From: an uncultured Campylobacteraceae bacterium
GTDB lineage: Bacteria > Campylobacterota > Campylobacteria > Campylobacterales > Arcobacteraceae
Assembly: GCA_913057765.1 (NCBI GenBank)
Contig: CAJXPH010000012.1
Span: 1-24,024 of the forward strand
DNA: 24,024 nt
Reading direction: 5' to 3'
The position numbers and the translations under genes were made by a program. This document shows, in pieces, positions 8,165 to 17,115 of this stretch. Position 1 is the stretch's first letter; each line of letters starts with the position of its first letter. The notes below the pieces were generated by a model. That model was given only the letters and a program-made list of their open reading frames with translations, had not been told where the DNA came from and did no database searches.

Positions 8165-9670
8165 CTATTTTAAAAATAATGATTGAATTGACATTTGTGT
8201 AATATTGATTAGAGTATCAATATTTAATATTGGAATAAAGAATACAATAGCACTACCAACACCACCTAATACAGTAATGATTGCTAAAAATGCAATTGCA
8301 TAAGTTGAAATTCTTTTATCATTAAAATCATTTACAAGACATTCTTCTTTTGTTGGATAGAAGTACATCATTGCAATTAATTTAAAGTAATAATATACAG
8401 AAACAAATGTAGCGATAATTGCTAAAATTGCTAATGCTGCATATCCTGCATTAATAGCTTCAGTAAATACATAGAATTTACCAATGAATCCTATTGTAGA
8501 AGGAATTCCTGCTAGTGAAAAAAGGAATATTGTCATCATTGCTGCTAAAAAAGGTCTTTCTTTCGCTAAACCTTTAAAGTCATCATATGTTACTCTTACT
8601 TTTGTTTCAGAAATAATATGTGAAATAATACCAAAAGAACCAAGAGCAGATAATAAATATGCAATTAAATAAAATACAGTTGCATATGCACTATGAATGT
8701 TTTGACCTAAAGATATAAATGCTAATAGTAAATATCCTGTATGAACTATTGATGATGCTGCTAACATTCTTTTTACAATATTTTGTGTAACTGCTAACCA
8801 AGTACCAAATACTAAAGTAAAAACTGTAATAACATAAATAATTGAATCCCAGAAATCAATCATTGGCTGTAAATCTTGTAATATAGCTCTTAAAAAGAAT
8901 GAGAAAATTGCAATTTTGAATGTAGAAGCCATGTATGCAGTAACAATCATTGGTGCACCACGATAGACATCTAAAACCCATGATTGGAATGGGAAAGCTG
9001 CAACTTTAAATAGAAAAGTAAATAAAATTAATGTAAATCCAATATATACAAGTGTTAAATCAGAGTTTCCGTGACTTGACACAAATGTTGCAATTTCAGT
9101 TAAGTTTGTAGTTTGAGTAGCTCCATAAACTAAAACAACACCTAATAGATAAAAGGCACCAATAAAAGAACCTAGAACTAAATATTTGAATATTGCTTCA
9201 ACTCTTTTACTATCTTCTGAGTTATATCCAACCATAATATAAACTGAGAATGAAGCAATCTCTAATGCAATAAATGCAGTTACTAATTCGTTTGCATTTG
9301 CTAATAACATCATTCCAAAAAGTGCAAACATTAAGATTGAGAAAAACTCACCCTTAAAATATGATCTAGCTTGAAAATAGTGTTCACCAATTAACAGTGT
9401 TAATAAAGTACCAAGAATAAGTAAGATATTAAAAAAGTTTGAAAAAGTATCAAATATAACAACATCATTAAATATTGAGGCATAAGGTCTTACTGAATAC
9501 AATTCTCCAAATGGAATGAAGCATAAAATTAGTGCAAGAACTAATACTATTGAAGATACAGTAATATATGTTTTTGTACTAAACTTTCCTTCGTACATAC
9601 TCATGAACATTAGACCTACTGCTGATATTAATATTAATACAGCGGGTAATATATGTATCATTTCACTCAT
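8165..9670 (-). CDS. nuoN: Complex I proton-pumping subunit NuoN
   Basis: NuoN is one of three Mrp antiporter-like subunits in the membrane arm of complex I. The 501 residues form about 14 hydrophobic spans. Conserved charged residues of the proton channel can be seen: E137 in FIALEIAS, K222 in FLFKVAAFPF, and K252 in STFKIAIF. The family signature appears as WVLDVYRGAP at 231-240, slightly different from the common W-x-PDVY-x-GAP. ATG 9668-9670 overlaps the nuoM stop as ATGA, so the two are coupled. It is the last gene of the nuo operon and is followed by an intrinsic terminator. Length is usual. Confidence 0.96.
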   Translation of the reverse strand: MSEMIHILPAVLILISAVGLMFMSMYEGKFSTKTYITVSSIVLVLALILCFIPFGELYSVRPYASIFNDVVIFDTFSNFFNILLILGTLLTLLIGEHYFQARSYFKGEFFSILMFALFGMMLLANANELVTAFIALEIASFSVYIMVGYNSEDSKRVEAIFKYLVLGSFIGAFYLLGVVLVYGATQTTNLTEIATFVSSHGNSDLTLVYIGFTLILFTFLFKVAAFPFQSWVLDVYRGAPMIVTAYMASTFKIAIFSFFLRAILQDLQPMIDFWDSIIYVITVFTLVFGTWLAVTQNIVKRMLAASSIVHTGYLLLAFISLGQNIHSAYATVFYLIAYLLSALGSFGIISHIISETKVRVTYDDFKGLAKERPFLAAMMTIFLFSLAGIPSTIGFIGKFYVFTEAINAGYAALAILAIIATFVSVYYYFKLIAMMYFYPTKEECLVNDFNDKRISTYAIAFLAIITVLGGVGSAIVFFIPILNIDTLINITQMSIQSLFLK

Positions 9671-11148
9671 TTTGTTGCTCCAATTTGTAAAATATCATTT
9701 AAATAATGAGTAACTGTTGGTTCAAATTTGTCTATGAAAATATCTGGATAAATACCCATAACGAATACTAGTATAACCCAAGGTGTTAAACCAACTATTT
9801 CTTTAATCTTTAAGTCTCTAAATTTTAAAGCTTCACCTTCTCTATCTTGTAGAATAGCTCTTTGGAACATCCATAACATATATGATGCACCAATAACAAC
9901 TGTTATTGCCGATATATATCCTAAAGTATGATTAAATTCATAAATTCCAAAAATAATTAATAATTCAGAGACAAAACCATTTGTTCCTGGTAATCCAACA
10001 TTTGCAAAAAGCATAATTGCAAAAATTGTTGTAAAAATAGGAGCACCTTTTGCAAGCCCACCTAAATCTTTAATTGTTTTATAACCTGTTTCATCATGAA
10101 TTAGTCCAACTAATAAGAATAATGCTCCAGTTGCAATTGCATGCGCAATAATTAAATATAATGCACCATTAATACCAAAGGCATTAAGTGAGAAGATACC
10201 TGCTGCAATAAAACTTAAATGTGATGCTGAAGAGTATGCAAACATTCTTTTAATGTCATCTTGCATAAGTGCTGCAATTCCAAAGTATACAAGCCCAAAT
10301 AGACCAATTGATACAAACCACGTTGAGAATTCAATATAAATCTCAGGGAATATAGGAATTAAAAATCTTACAATTGCATAAACCCCTAGTTTTGCCATAA
10401 TAGAAGATAATAAAAAAACTGCACCTGTAGGAGCATTTTTATATGTTTCCATAATCCAAGTATGTAATGGAAAAATTGGGATTTTAATAGCAAATGCTGA
10501 AAGAAATGCTAAAAATAACCATATTCTTTCACTATAAGTTAACGATGTGATTTGAGTTAAACTATCATATTGAAATGACCAAGTACCAAATTCATTATGG
10601 TATGCAACCCCAAGATATAAAATAGCAATGAACATTAATAAAGATCCAGCCATTGTATAAATAGTAACTTTAATAGTTGTAAAGATTTTATCTCCAAAAC
10701 CATAGATACCAATCATGATAAAAATTGGTAAAAGCATAACTTCCCAGAAGAAGTAGAATAAAATTACATCAAGTGCTAATAATGTACCTGTAACACCTGT
10801 TTGAACAAGAAGCATATTAATCCAGTAGCCTTTTGTTCTACCTTCCCATAATAAAAGGTAAGCTGTTGGAATTAAAAGAGCAATCATCATTAAGATTGTT
10901 AAAGAAAAACCATCAACACCTATGTAGTAATTAATACCATATGAAGAAATCCAAGGTACGTTTGTAACAAATTGCATACCTGCACTTGGTTCAAAATCGA
11001 TATAAATTTTTAGTACAAGAGCTAATATAATTGTTGTAGTTAAAAATGCGATATTTCTAACTGTCTCTACGTGTTTTGTAGTAATCATTAAACCAAATGC
11101 AACTATTGCCGGTAAAAAGATAATAAATGATAAAATATTTGCACTCAT
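9667..11148 (-). CDS. nuoM: Complex I proton-pumping subunit NuoM
   Basis: NuoM is the middle antiporter-like subunit of the membrane arm. The 493 residues are nearly all membrane helices. The key residues of its half channels are present: E136 in FYFFWEVMLLPIF (E. coli E144 equivalent), K222 in AIKIPIFPLHTW, and K253 in SIMAKLGVY. The substrate-like loop TYKNAPTGAVFLLSS matches the family. The gene starts one base after the nuoL stop and its end overlaps nuoN by 4 bp. It looks intact and ordinary. Confidence 0.97.
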   Translation of the reverse strand: MSANILSFIIFLPAIVAFGLMITTKHVETVRNIAFLTTTIILALVLKIYIDFEPSAGMQFVTNVPWISSYGINYYIGVDGFSLTILMMIALLIPTAYLLLWEGRTKGYWINMLLVQTGVTGTLLALDVILFYFFWEVMLLPIFIMIGIYGFGDKIFTTIKVTIYTMAGSLLMFIAILYLGVAYHNEFGTWSFQYDSLTQITSLTYSERIWLFLAFLSAFAIKIPIFPLHTWIMETYKNAPTGAVFLLSSIMAKLGVYAIVRFLIPIFPEIYIEFSTWFVSIGLFGLVYFGIAALMQDDIKRMFAYSSASHLSFIAAGIFSLNAFGINGALYLIIAHAIATGALFLLVGLIHDETGYKTIKDLGGLAKGAPIFTTIFAIMLFANVGLPGTNGFVSELLIIFGIYEFNHTLGYISAITVVIGASYMLWMFQRAILQDREGEALKFRDLKIKEIVGLTPWVILVFVMGIYPDIFIDKFEPTVTHYLNDILQIGATK

Positions 11149-11149
11149 C

Positions 11150-13039
11150 TTATAGTCCTAAAGAAATATATAAATAAACAAATACACAACTCATCCCAAC
11201 TAGCATGAATGTTGCGTAAAATCTTACGTTTGCATTTTGTAATGATGCAACTTTTTTACCAAATGAAATAAATTGGCTACAAGTTCCCATAATAAACCCA
11301 TCAATGATTTTTTCATCAACAGTTTTATCAATAAATACTGAAACTTTTTTAGAAAACTGAACAAATATAATGTCATATAATTCATCAACATAGAATTTAT
11401 TTCCAATTAATCCAGTCTCTTCTTCTGGTTTAAATACATCAAATTGAGAGTATTTTCTGTATGCAACAACAATTCCTGTAAATGCAACAGCAACAGACAA
11501 AATCATTAAAATCCATTCTGTTAAATGTGACATGTGGATTTCTGTTGAATTTAACTTAGCTAACCAAGTATCGACTAAATGTTCTCCACCAAGCACTGCT
11601 GGTAAATTTAAATACCCAGCTGCAATTGCTCCAATTGCAAGTATTACAAGTGGGAATGTAATAGTTTTTGATGTGTACACGTAGTTTGCTAAGTGTTTGT
11701 TTGGTGCAATAAATAGAATAAAGAACATTCTAAACATATAAAATGCTGTTAAGAATGCAGTAAACATTGCAATAATCCAGATTAAATATTGACCTTCTTG
11801 GAATGCTGCTGCTAAAATTGCATCTTTTGAGAAGAAACCAGAAAGGAATGGAACACCCGAAATAGCTAAAACACCAATAAAAAATGTAACTTTGATAATT
11901 GGTAATGAAGCTCTATGTTGTGCCATTTTAAAAATATTTTGCTCATGATGTAAGGCAATGATCATACCACCTGCACCCATGAACAGCATTGCTTTAAAGA
12001 ATGCATGTGTAAATACATGGAAAAGTCCTGAACTATAAAAACCAAGTCCAACTGCTATAAACATATAACCTAATTGAGACATAGTTGAATATGCAAGAAT
12101 TTTTTTAATATCAGTTTGTCTTGTTGCTATGATTGCGGCAAAAAGAGCAGAAAATGCACCTATATATGCAATAAATATTCCAATTTCCTCTATACCTGAG
12201 TATAAAAAGTGGAATCTCGAAACCATATAAACACCTGCTGTTACCATTGTAGCTGCATGGATAAGTGCTGAAATTGGAGTAGGTCCTGCCATTGCATCTG
12301 GAAGCCATACATATAATGGAATCTGTGCTGATTTCCCCATAGCTCCAACAAATAGTAAGAATCCTGACAATAATAATAATCCATTATCTGCATTACTAAT
12401 ATTTGCTTCTAGTGACGTAAAGTTTAAGTCAACTTCTCCTAACGCAAAGAATAATGTAATAATTCCTAATAGAAATCCGAAGTCACCAACTCTATTTGCA
12501 ATGAATGCTTTGTTACCAGCAATTACGTTATCTTTATTATTGTAATAAAATGCAATTAGTAAGTATGAACAAACTCCAACACCTTCCCATCCAATAAACA
12601 TAATAATTGGATTATCTGCAAGAACTAATATTAACATTGATGCTAAGAATAAATTGAAATAAGCAAAGAATTTACCGAATCCGTTATCTCCTGTCATATA
12701 ACCAATTGCATAGATATGGATTAACCATCCAACAAAAGTTACAAACATAGACATGAATATTGCTAAGTTATCACCTAAAAATCCCATTGCGATGTTTAAA
12801 CTATCAATACTTAACCAAGTAAATAAAACTTGTTTATATGTGATCCCATCTTCTACCATATTTAAAAATAGGCTTAATGTAATTAAAAATGCAAGAAGGG
12901 GAGTTCCAGTTCCAATAATTGAGAATACTAATTCTGGAACAGGTTTTTTCTTAATATGGTAAAAGTAAAGTCCACCATTGAAAATAGCACCAAGTAAAGG
13001 AGCTAAAATAATCCATACTAACAGTGAAGTATCCATCAT
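11150..13039 (-). CDS. nuoL: Complex I proton-pumping subunit NuoL
   Basis: NuoL is the distal antiporter-like subunit; its long C-terminal amphipathic helix ties NuoM and NuoN together. In the 629 residues, E152 lies in FIGWEGVGVCSY and K236 in GAMGKSAQIPL, followed by WLPDAMAGPTPISALIHAA at 245-263 with H261. The ANRVGDFGF signature is at 181-189. A soluble stretch followed by a final hydrophobic span ends the protein, as in E. coli NuoL (613 residues from memory). The start has tandem ATG codons (13039 and 13036); the first overlaps the nuoK stop as ATGA and has AAGGAGA upstream, so it is preferred. Confidence 0.97.
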   Translation of the reverse strand: MMDTSLLVWIILAPLLGAIFNGGLYFYHIKKKPVPELVFSIIGTGTPLLAFLITLSLFLNMVEDGITYKQVLFTWLSIDSLNIAMGFLGDNLAIFMSMFVTFVGWLIHIYAIGYMTGDNGFGKFFAYFNLFLASMLILVLADNPIIMFIGWEGVGVCSYLLIAFYYNNKDNVIAGNKAFIANRVGDFGFLLGIITLFFALGEVDLNFTSLEANISNADNGLLLLSGFLLFVGAMGKSAQIPLYVWLPDAMAGPTPISALIHAATMVTAGVYMVSRFHFLYSGIEEIGIFIAYIGAFSALFAAIIATRQTDIKKILAYSTMSQLGYMFIAVGLGFYSSGLFHVFTHAFFKAMLFMGAGGMIIALHHEQNIFKMAQHRASLPIIKVTFFIGVLAISGVPFLSGFFSKDAILAAAFQEGQYLIWIIAMFTAFLTAFYMFRMFFILFIAPNKHLANYVYTSKTITFPLVILAIGAIAAGYLNLPAVLGGEHLVDTWLAKLNSTEIHMSHLTEWILMILSVAVAFTGIVVAYRKYSQFDVFKPEEETGLIGNKFYVDELYDIIFVQFSKKVSVFIDKTVDEKIIDGFIMGTCSQFISFGKKVASLQNANVRFYATFMLVGMSCVFVYLYISLGL

Positions 13040-13350
13040 GCTTTCTCTCCTTGTGTTAGTGTAGTAAAGATATCTGTATCAAGTGATCTCTTAGACCGGT
13101 ATAAAAGAATAATTACTGAAAGAAAAATTGCAGCTTCCGCAGCAGCAATAGAAATTACCATAACTGTCACAATTTGTGGATCCATATTAAAATGATATCT
13201 TGCAAATGTTACAAGAAATAAGTTAACTCCATTTAACATCAATTCTATTGACATGTAAATAACGAAGATATTTCTTCTTGCAATAACTCCTATAACTCCA
13301 ATAGAAAAAAGAATCATAGAAACAAAAGCATATGATGTTAAACTAATCAT
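13036..13350 (-). CDS. nuoK: Complex I membrane subunit NuoK
   Basis: This is a three-helix subunit of 104 residues that belongs to the proton path between the quinone site and the antiporter subunits. The two buried glutamates fall at E36 (MSIELMLN) and E72 (AAAEAAIF), exactly the E. coli numbering. The typical length is about 100 residues. Its ATG overlaps the nuoJ stop by 4 bp, and its stop overlaps nuoL by 4 bp. Ordinary and intact. Confidence 0.97.
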   Translation of the reverse strand: MISLTSYAFVSMILFSIGVIGVIARRNIFVIYMSIELMLNGVNLFLVTFARYHFNMDPQIVTVMVISIAAAEAAIFLSVIILLYRSKRSLDTDIFTTLTQGEKA

Positions 13351-13865
13351 GAATTCTCCTTATTTGTATTTTTTCTTTTTGCTAATACTATTGAACCTAT
13401 AAGTGCAACTAGTAATAAAATTGATACTAATTCAAATGGTAAAATCCAATCGTTGTATAATTGAAGTCCAATTGGTTTAATATCCCCGAAATCACTTTCT
13501 ATAATACTCATATCTGAATTTGGTAAATTTGAAACGGCTTTTAATATAACAATATTAAAAGGGATCATAATTAAAGCACCAATACCGATTAAAAAATATT
13601 TTCTAGGTTCTTTTGGAAGATTCTCTTCTTTAATGTTAAGAAACATAAGTAAAAATAGAATCAGTGTCATAATAGCACCTGCATATACAATAATTTGAAC
13701 CATGAAAAGGAAGGTTGCATTTAAAAGTGCAAAAAGACCTGCTACAGCTAATATTGATACTAATAATCCAAGTGCTGAATACATTGGGTTTTTATACACC
13801 AACATCATAACTCCACCCGTTATTGCTAAAAAACTAAGGGCAATAAAAATTATATTACTCATCAT
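13347..13865 (-). CDS. nuoJ: Complex I membrane subunit NuoJ
   Basis: NuoJ has five predicted membrane helices; helix 3 (around the MVQIIVYAGAIMTL segment) is the conserved one that shifts during turnover. I chose ATG 13863-13865, giving 172 residues. It has an AAAGGA ribosome binding site 5 nt upstream and sits inside the nuoI stop region (ATGATGAGTAA), like other junctions in this operon. The adjacent ATG at 13862 is equally possible. The open frame extends to ATG 13886, which would add seven polar residues and overlap nuoI by 32 bp; I consider that unlikely. A short hydrophilic loop follows helix 3, as usual. Confidence 0.93.
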   Translation of the reverse strand: MMSNIIFIALSFLAITGGVMMLVYKNPMYSALGLLVSILAVAGLFALLNATFLFMVQIIVYAGAIMTLILFLLMFLNIKEENLPKEPRKYFLIGIGALIMIPFNIVILKAVSNLPNSDMSIIESDFGDIKPIGLQLYNDWILPFELVSILLLVALIGSIVLAKRKNTNKENS

Positions 13866-14361
13866 TAAAATCCTTTGAACGTTCATTTCCCATTAAATGT
13901 TTTTTATCTAATACAAAATCTTCTCTTTTACTTGCAGTAAAACTAAAGATACCTGTATCCATTCTAATAGCATCACAAGGACAAGCTTCAACACAATATC
14001 CACAGAATACACACTCAAGTAAGTCAATTTTAAACTCTTTTGGTCTTTTTTCTGCTACTTCATCAAATCTTTCTTCTGCTTCAATAAAAATACATTGTGC
14101 GGGACAAGCTGTTGCACACATATAACATGCAACACACTTTTCACTTTCGTCTTCCCATTTAGTTAAACGATGAACACCTCTATATCTATCTGTAATATCA
14201 TCAGGTTGAACCTCTGGATATTGCATAGTTCTTAGTTTTGATACATCACTTAAATTTTCTTTGAAGTGAGTGAAAGTTGTTTTCATCCCTCCAAAGATAG
14301 CTGGAAGATATAATCTATCTTTTAAAGACTTTCCATGTCTTGGTACAATTTTAATTCCCAT
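13855..14361 (-). CDS. nuoI: Complex I 2x[4Fe-4S] subunit NuoI
   Basis: NuoI carries clusters N6a and N6b, the last relay before N2 in NuoB. In 168 residues the two ferredoxin motifs are C76, C79, C82, C86 (CVACYMCATACP) and C117, C120, C123, C127 (CVFCGYCVEACP). The amphipathic N-terminal part includes the YRGVHRL segment (60-66) typical of the family. The gene begins one base after the nuoH stop and ends overlapping nuoJ. Intact; nothing unusual. Confidence 0.97.
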   Translation of the reverse strand: MGIKIVPRHGKSLKDRLYLPAIFGGMKTTFTHFKENLSDVSKLRTMQYPEVQPDDITDRYRGVHRLTKWEDESEKCVACYMCATACPAQCIFIEAEERFDEVAEKRPKEFKIDLLECVFCGYCVEACPCDAIRMDTGIFSFTASKREDFVLDKKHLMGNERSKDFNDE

Positions 14362-14362
14362 A

Positions 14363-15646
14363 CTAACTTCCTGTTGCTACAACGAATATAGCTGTGATTA
14401 CGATATTTAAAATAGATAATGGAATTAATACTTTCCATCCTAACATTTGTAATTGGTCATATCTAAATCTTAACAATGTCCATCTAATCCAGATAAATAC
14501 TAAACTCATCATGAAGAATTTAACTAGGAATGTTCCAATTTGAATAATTGTTACTGCAATATTAGTTCCATTTTCTCCTAATCCTGTTACTAAGATTAAA
14601 ATCATACCAATCATTAATACGGCAGTGATTCCAATAAAACCTTTAACTAGAATATTTTTTTCTCTTTGTCTTTTATCGTCTTTATCTATCCAATCATAGT
14701 TTTTATTCATCCATTTAGTTAAAAAGTATGCTTGAATTGGTAATATAAGCAATATCACGATTGCAACAATACTCATATTATTTTGTAAAGTTGATGTATC
14801 AATCCATGGTAAGTTATATCCACCAAAGAATAGTGTTACAATAATTGCTGATGATGCAGACATAGCTGCGTATTCACCAACTTGGAAAAGACCAAATCTC
14901 ATAGCTGAATACTCAGTATGATATCCTGCAACAATTTCTGATTCACCTTCAGCAATATCAAATGGTGTTCTATTAGTTTCTGCAAATGCAGTAACAATAA
15001 AAATCAATGCCGCTAATGGTTGCATAAAGATTCCCCATGCAGGTATAAATCCAAAGATAACTCCACTTTGTGCATGAACCATATCACCTAAATGAATAGA
15101 ACCATAAGTTAATAGTATAGATATAATTGATAGTGCCATTGCAGCTTCATATGAAATAACTTGTGCAGAAGCTCTAATCCCACCTAATAATCCATACTTA
15201 TTTTCAGATGAATATCCACCTAAAATAATACCAAATACTGAAAGACCAGCAAATGCTAAGAACCACATGATTCCTAGAGTTGTTGGAATTGCTTGCATCA
15301 TGTGACTTTGTCCATCAATAACAAGGTCATCAGCAAATGGAATAACAGCAAATGTTAAAAATGATGCTATAAATACAATTGCTGGTGCAATTGTATATAG
15401 AAATTTGTATTTAATATGTGCAGGAGTAAAATCCTCTTTAAAAATAAGTTTTAACATATCTGCAATTGCTTGAATTAAACCACCAAGTCTAATTCCTCCA
15501 ATATCACATCTGTTTGGACCAGTTCTATCTTGGATAAAACCAGCAACTCTTCTTTCCCACCAAACCATAATTGGAGTTGTTCCAACTGCTAAGATTTTGG
15601 CAAGAATAATATTTACAATAATAATTACTATTGAAGCTGTACTCAT
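14363..15646 (-). CDS. nuoH: Complex I quinone-site subunit NuoH (long form)
   Basis: NuoH forms most of the quinone chamber and its entrance. Conserved parts are present: WWERRVAGFIQDRTGPNRC at 29-47, AETNRTPFDIAEGESEIVAG at 222-241 continuing to EYSA, and the C-terminal FIWIRWTLLRFRYDQL at 384-399. The protein has 427 residues where E. coli NuoH has about 325. The surplus is internal, about residues 283-370, between the FFGG segment (273-276) and the final helix pair. It contains two extra hydrophobic stretches (about 291-313 and 333-355) joined by a charged linker DKDDKRQREK (321-330). The C-terminus itself is normal. ATG 15644-15646 overlaps the nuoG stop as ATGA. The subunit call is secure; the role of the insert is unknown. 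Confidence 0.96.
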   Translation of the reverse strand: MSTASIVIIIVNIILAKILAVGTTPIMVWWERRVAGFIQDRTGPNRCDIGGIRLGGLIQAIADMLKLIFKEDFTPAHIKYKFLYTIAPAIVFIASFLTFAVIPFADDLVIDGQSHMMQAIPTTLGIMWFLAFAGLSVFGIILGGYSSENKYGLLGGIRASAQVISYEAAMALSIISILLTYGSIHLGDMVHAQSGVIFGFIPAWGIFMQPLAALIFIVTAFAETNRTPFDIAEGESEIVAGYHTEYSAMRFGLFQVGEYAAMSASSAIIVTLFFGGYNLPWIDTSTLQNNMSIVAIVILLILPIQAYFLTKWMNKNYDWIDKDDKRQREKNILVKGFIGITAVLMIGMILILVTGLGENGTNIAVTIIQIGTFLVKFFMMSLVFIWIRWTLLRFRYDQLQMLGWKVLIPLSILNIVITAIFVVATGS

Positions 15647-17079
15647 AGATTACCTTTATCTACCATTGTTTTAATGTGTTCTATAATTGAAGTAATAGAC
15701 TCCATTGGTCTATTTTTCTTCATTTTTGAAATTACTTTTTGTTTTGTTCCTCCAAAATTTATATATGTTCCACTTTTTTCATAAAACGATGCAACTGGAA
15801 TTGCAACATCAGATTTATTTATAGTTTCACATTTATGAGAGAAACAGCTTATTACTTTTTTATCTTCTAATAAATTTAAGTTATTATCAAAATAGCTATT
15901 ACCTAAAATAACTAACAATGATGATTGTTCAACAAATGAATTGAATTCTTTTTCATCTTCATTTATTTCTAATTCTTTAAATGCAGCTCTATTTGCACTT
16001 CTATCATTTTTCTTTAAATAGTCATCACCGAATTTTTCATCAATATATTGTGGTGAATAACCAGTGATATTAGCATTTAATACTTTTGCTAAATTTTTTG
16101 TATTTTGCATTTCTTCAAGTGATAAACTTGGGTCTAATACAAATAAAACATTTTTTTCTTCAGTTAATAATTTAAATGTTTTTGTAACAGTGTTATCAAA
16201 AACAGTTTCTGTATTATTAATTAGTGGAGTAACAAATCTATTTTCAGCTTCATTCTTGTACGATAATCTTCCCTCATCACACATAAACCAACCATTGACT
16301 TCTTTGTTAGCTCTAGGTTTGAATCTAAAGATTTGATCATCTTTGTATTTTTCTTTTCTATGGTCTACAGTAATATTACATCCTCTTGAACAACCATTAC
16401 AAATTGCATCAAAAGTTTCTAAAAACCATACTCTTTGTTTAAATCTAAAATCTTGAGATGTAAGTGCTCCAACTGGACATAAATCTACTACATTCATTGC
16501 ATAAGGGTTATCAAGTGGTCTTCCTGGGAATATACCAATAGTAGAGTGGTCAGCTCTGTTTATAACACCTAATTCATTAGTTCCTGTAATATCTGAACAG
16601 AATCTTACACATCTTGTACAAAGAACACATCTCTCTTGGTCTAGCATTACATTGCTTCCAAGTTCAACTCTTTTTCTTGCAGTTACTTTATTACTAACTT
16701 CTACTCTAGAATCATAAAAACCTGATTCCATATAGTAATCTTGCAGTTTACATTCACCTGCTTGATCACATGTAGGACAGTCAATAGGATGATTGATAAG
16801 TTCAAGTTCTAAAATATCTCTTCTCACTTTTTCGATATTCTCACCTACTGTTCTTACAATCATTCCCTCTTTAATAGGAGTATCACACGCAATTTGTGGT
16901 CTTTTTTGACCTTCAATTTCAACCATACACATTCTACAGTTTCCATCTTTTCCTAACGCTTGGTGATAGCAAAAATGTGGAATATCAACTTCTTTGTCAA
17001 TAAGGGCATCTATTAATAGACTGCCCTTTTGCGCTTCAGCTTCATTCCCATTTATTGATAGTTTAACAAGTTCACTCAT
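15643..17079 (-). CDS. nuoG: Complex I iron-sulfur subunit NuoG (short form)
   Basis: NuoG carries most of the peripheral-arm clusters. Ligands seen are N1b C37, C48, C51, C65; N5 H97, C101, C104, C110; N4 C151, C154, C157, C201. An N7-type set, C227, C230, C234 and C267, is also present, the off-pathway cluster found only in some bacteria. After residue 270 only a remnant of the molybdopterin-oxidoreductase-like domain follows, so the total is 478 residues against about 900 in E. coli. The end is not a fresh truncation: the stop forms a clean ATGA overlap with nuoH. An AAGGAGAT ribosome binding site precedes ATG 17077-17079. It follows gltA after 36 bp. Confidence 0.95.
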   Translation of the reverse strand: MSELVKLSINGNEAEAQKGSLLIDALIDKEVDIPHFCYHQALGKDGNCRMCMVEIEGQKRPQIACDTPIKEGMIVRTVGENIEKVRRDILELELINHPIDCPTCDQAGECKLQDYYMESGFYDSRVEVSNKVTARKRVELGSNVMLDQERCVLCTRCVRFCSDITGTNELGVINRADHSTIGIFPGRPLDNPYAMNVVDLCPVGALTSQDFRFKQRVWFLETFDAICNGCSRGCNITVDHRKEKYKDDQIFRFKPRANKEVNGWFMCDEGRLSYKNEAENRFVTPLINNTETVFDNTVTKTFKLLTEEKNVLFVLDPSLSLEEMQNTKNLAKVLNANITGYSPQYIDEKFGDDYLKKNDRSANRAAFKELEINEDEKEFNSFVEQSSLLVILGNSYFDNNLNLLEDKKVISCFSHKCETINKSDVAIPVASFYEKSGTYINFGGTKQKVISKMKKNRPMESITSIIEHIKTMVDKGNL

Positions 17080-17115
17080 ATTGTGTCATCTCCTTTTTTT
17101 GACCGCTTAATTTTC

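Noticed and set aside
12111..12308. Cysteine-rich small minus-strand open frame
   Set aside because: It is an out-of-frame shadow inside nuoL, with no ribosome binding site.
13866..13886. Longer NuoJ starting at 13886
   Set aside because: It would overlap nuoI by 32 bp and add a polar N-terminus, while the ATG at 13865 has a well-placed AAAGGA site.
15643..17079. NuoG broken by a frameshift or stop
   Set aside because: The frame is intact and its stop makes a regular ATGA overlap with nuoH, as at other junctions of the operon, so it is a short but complete gene.
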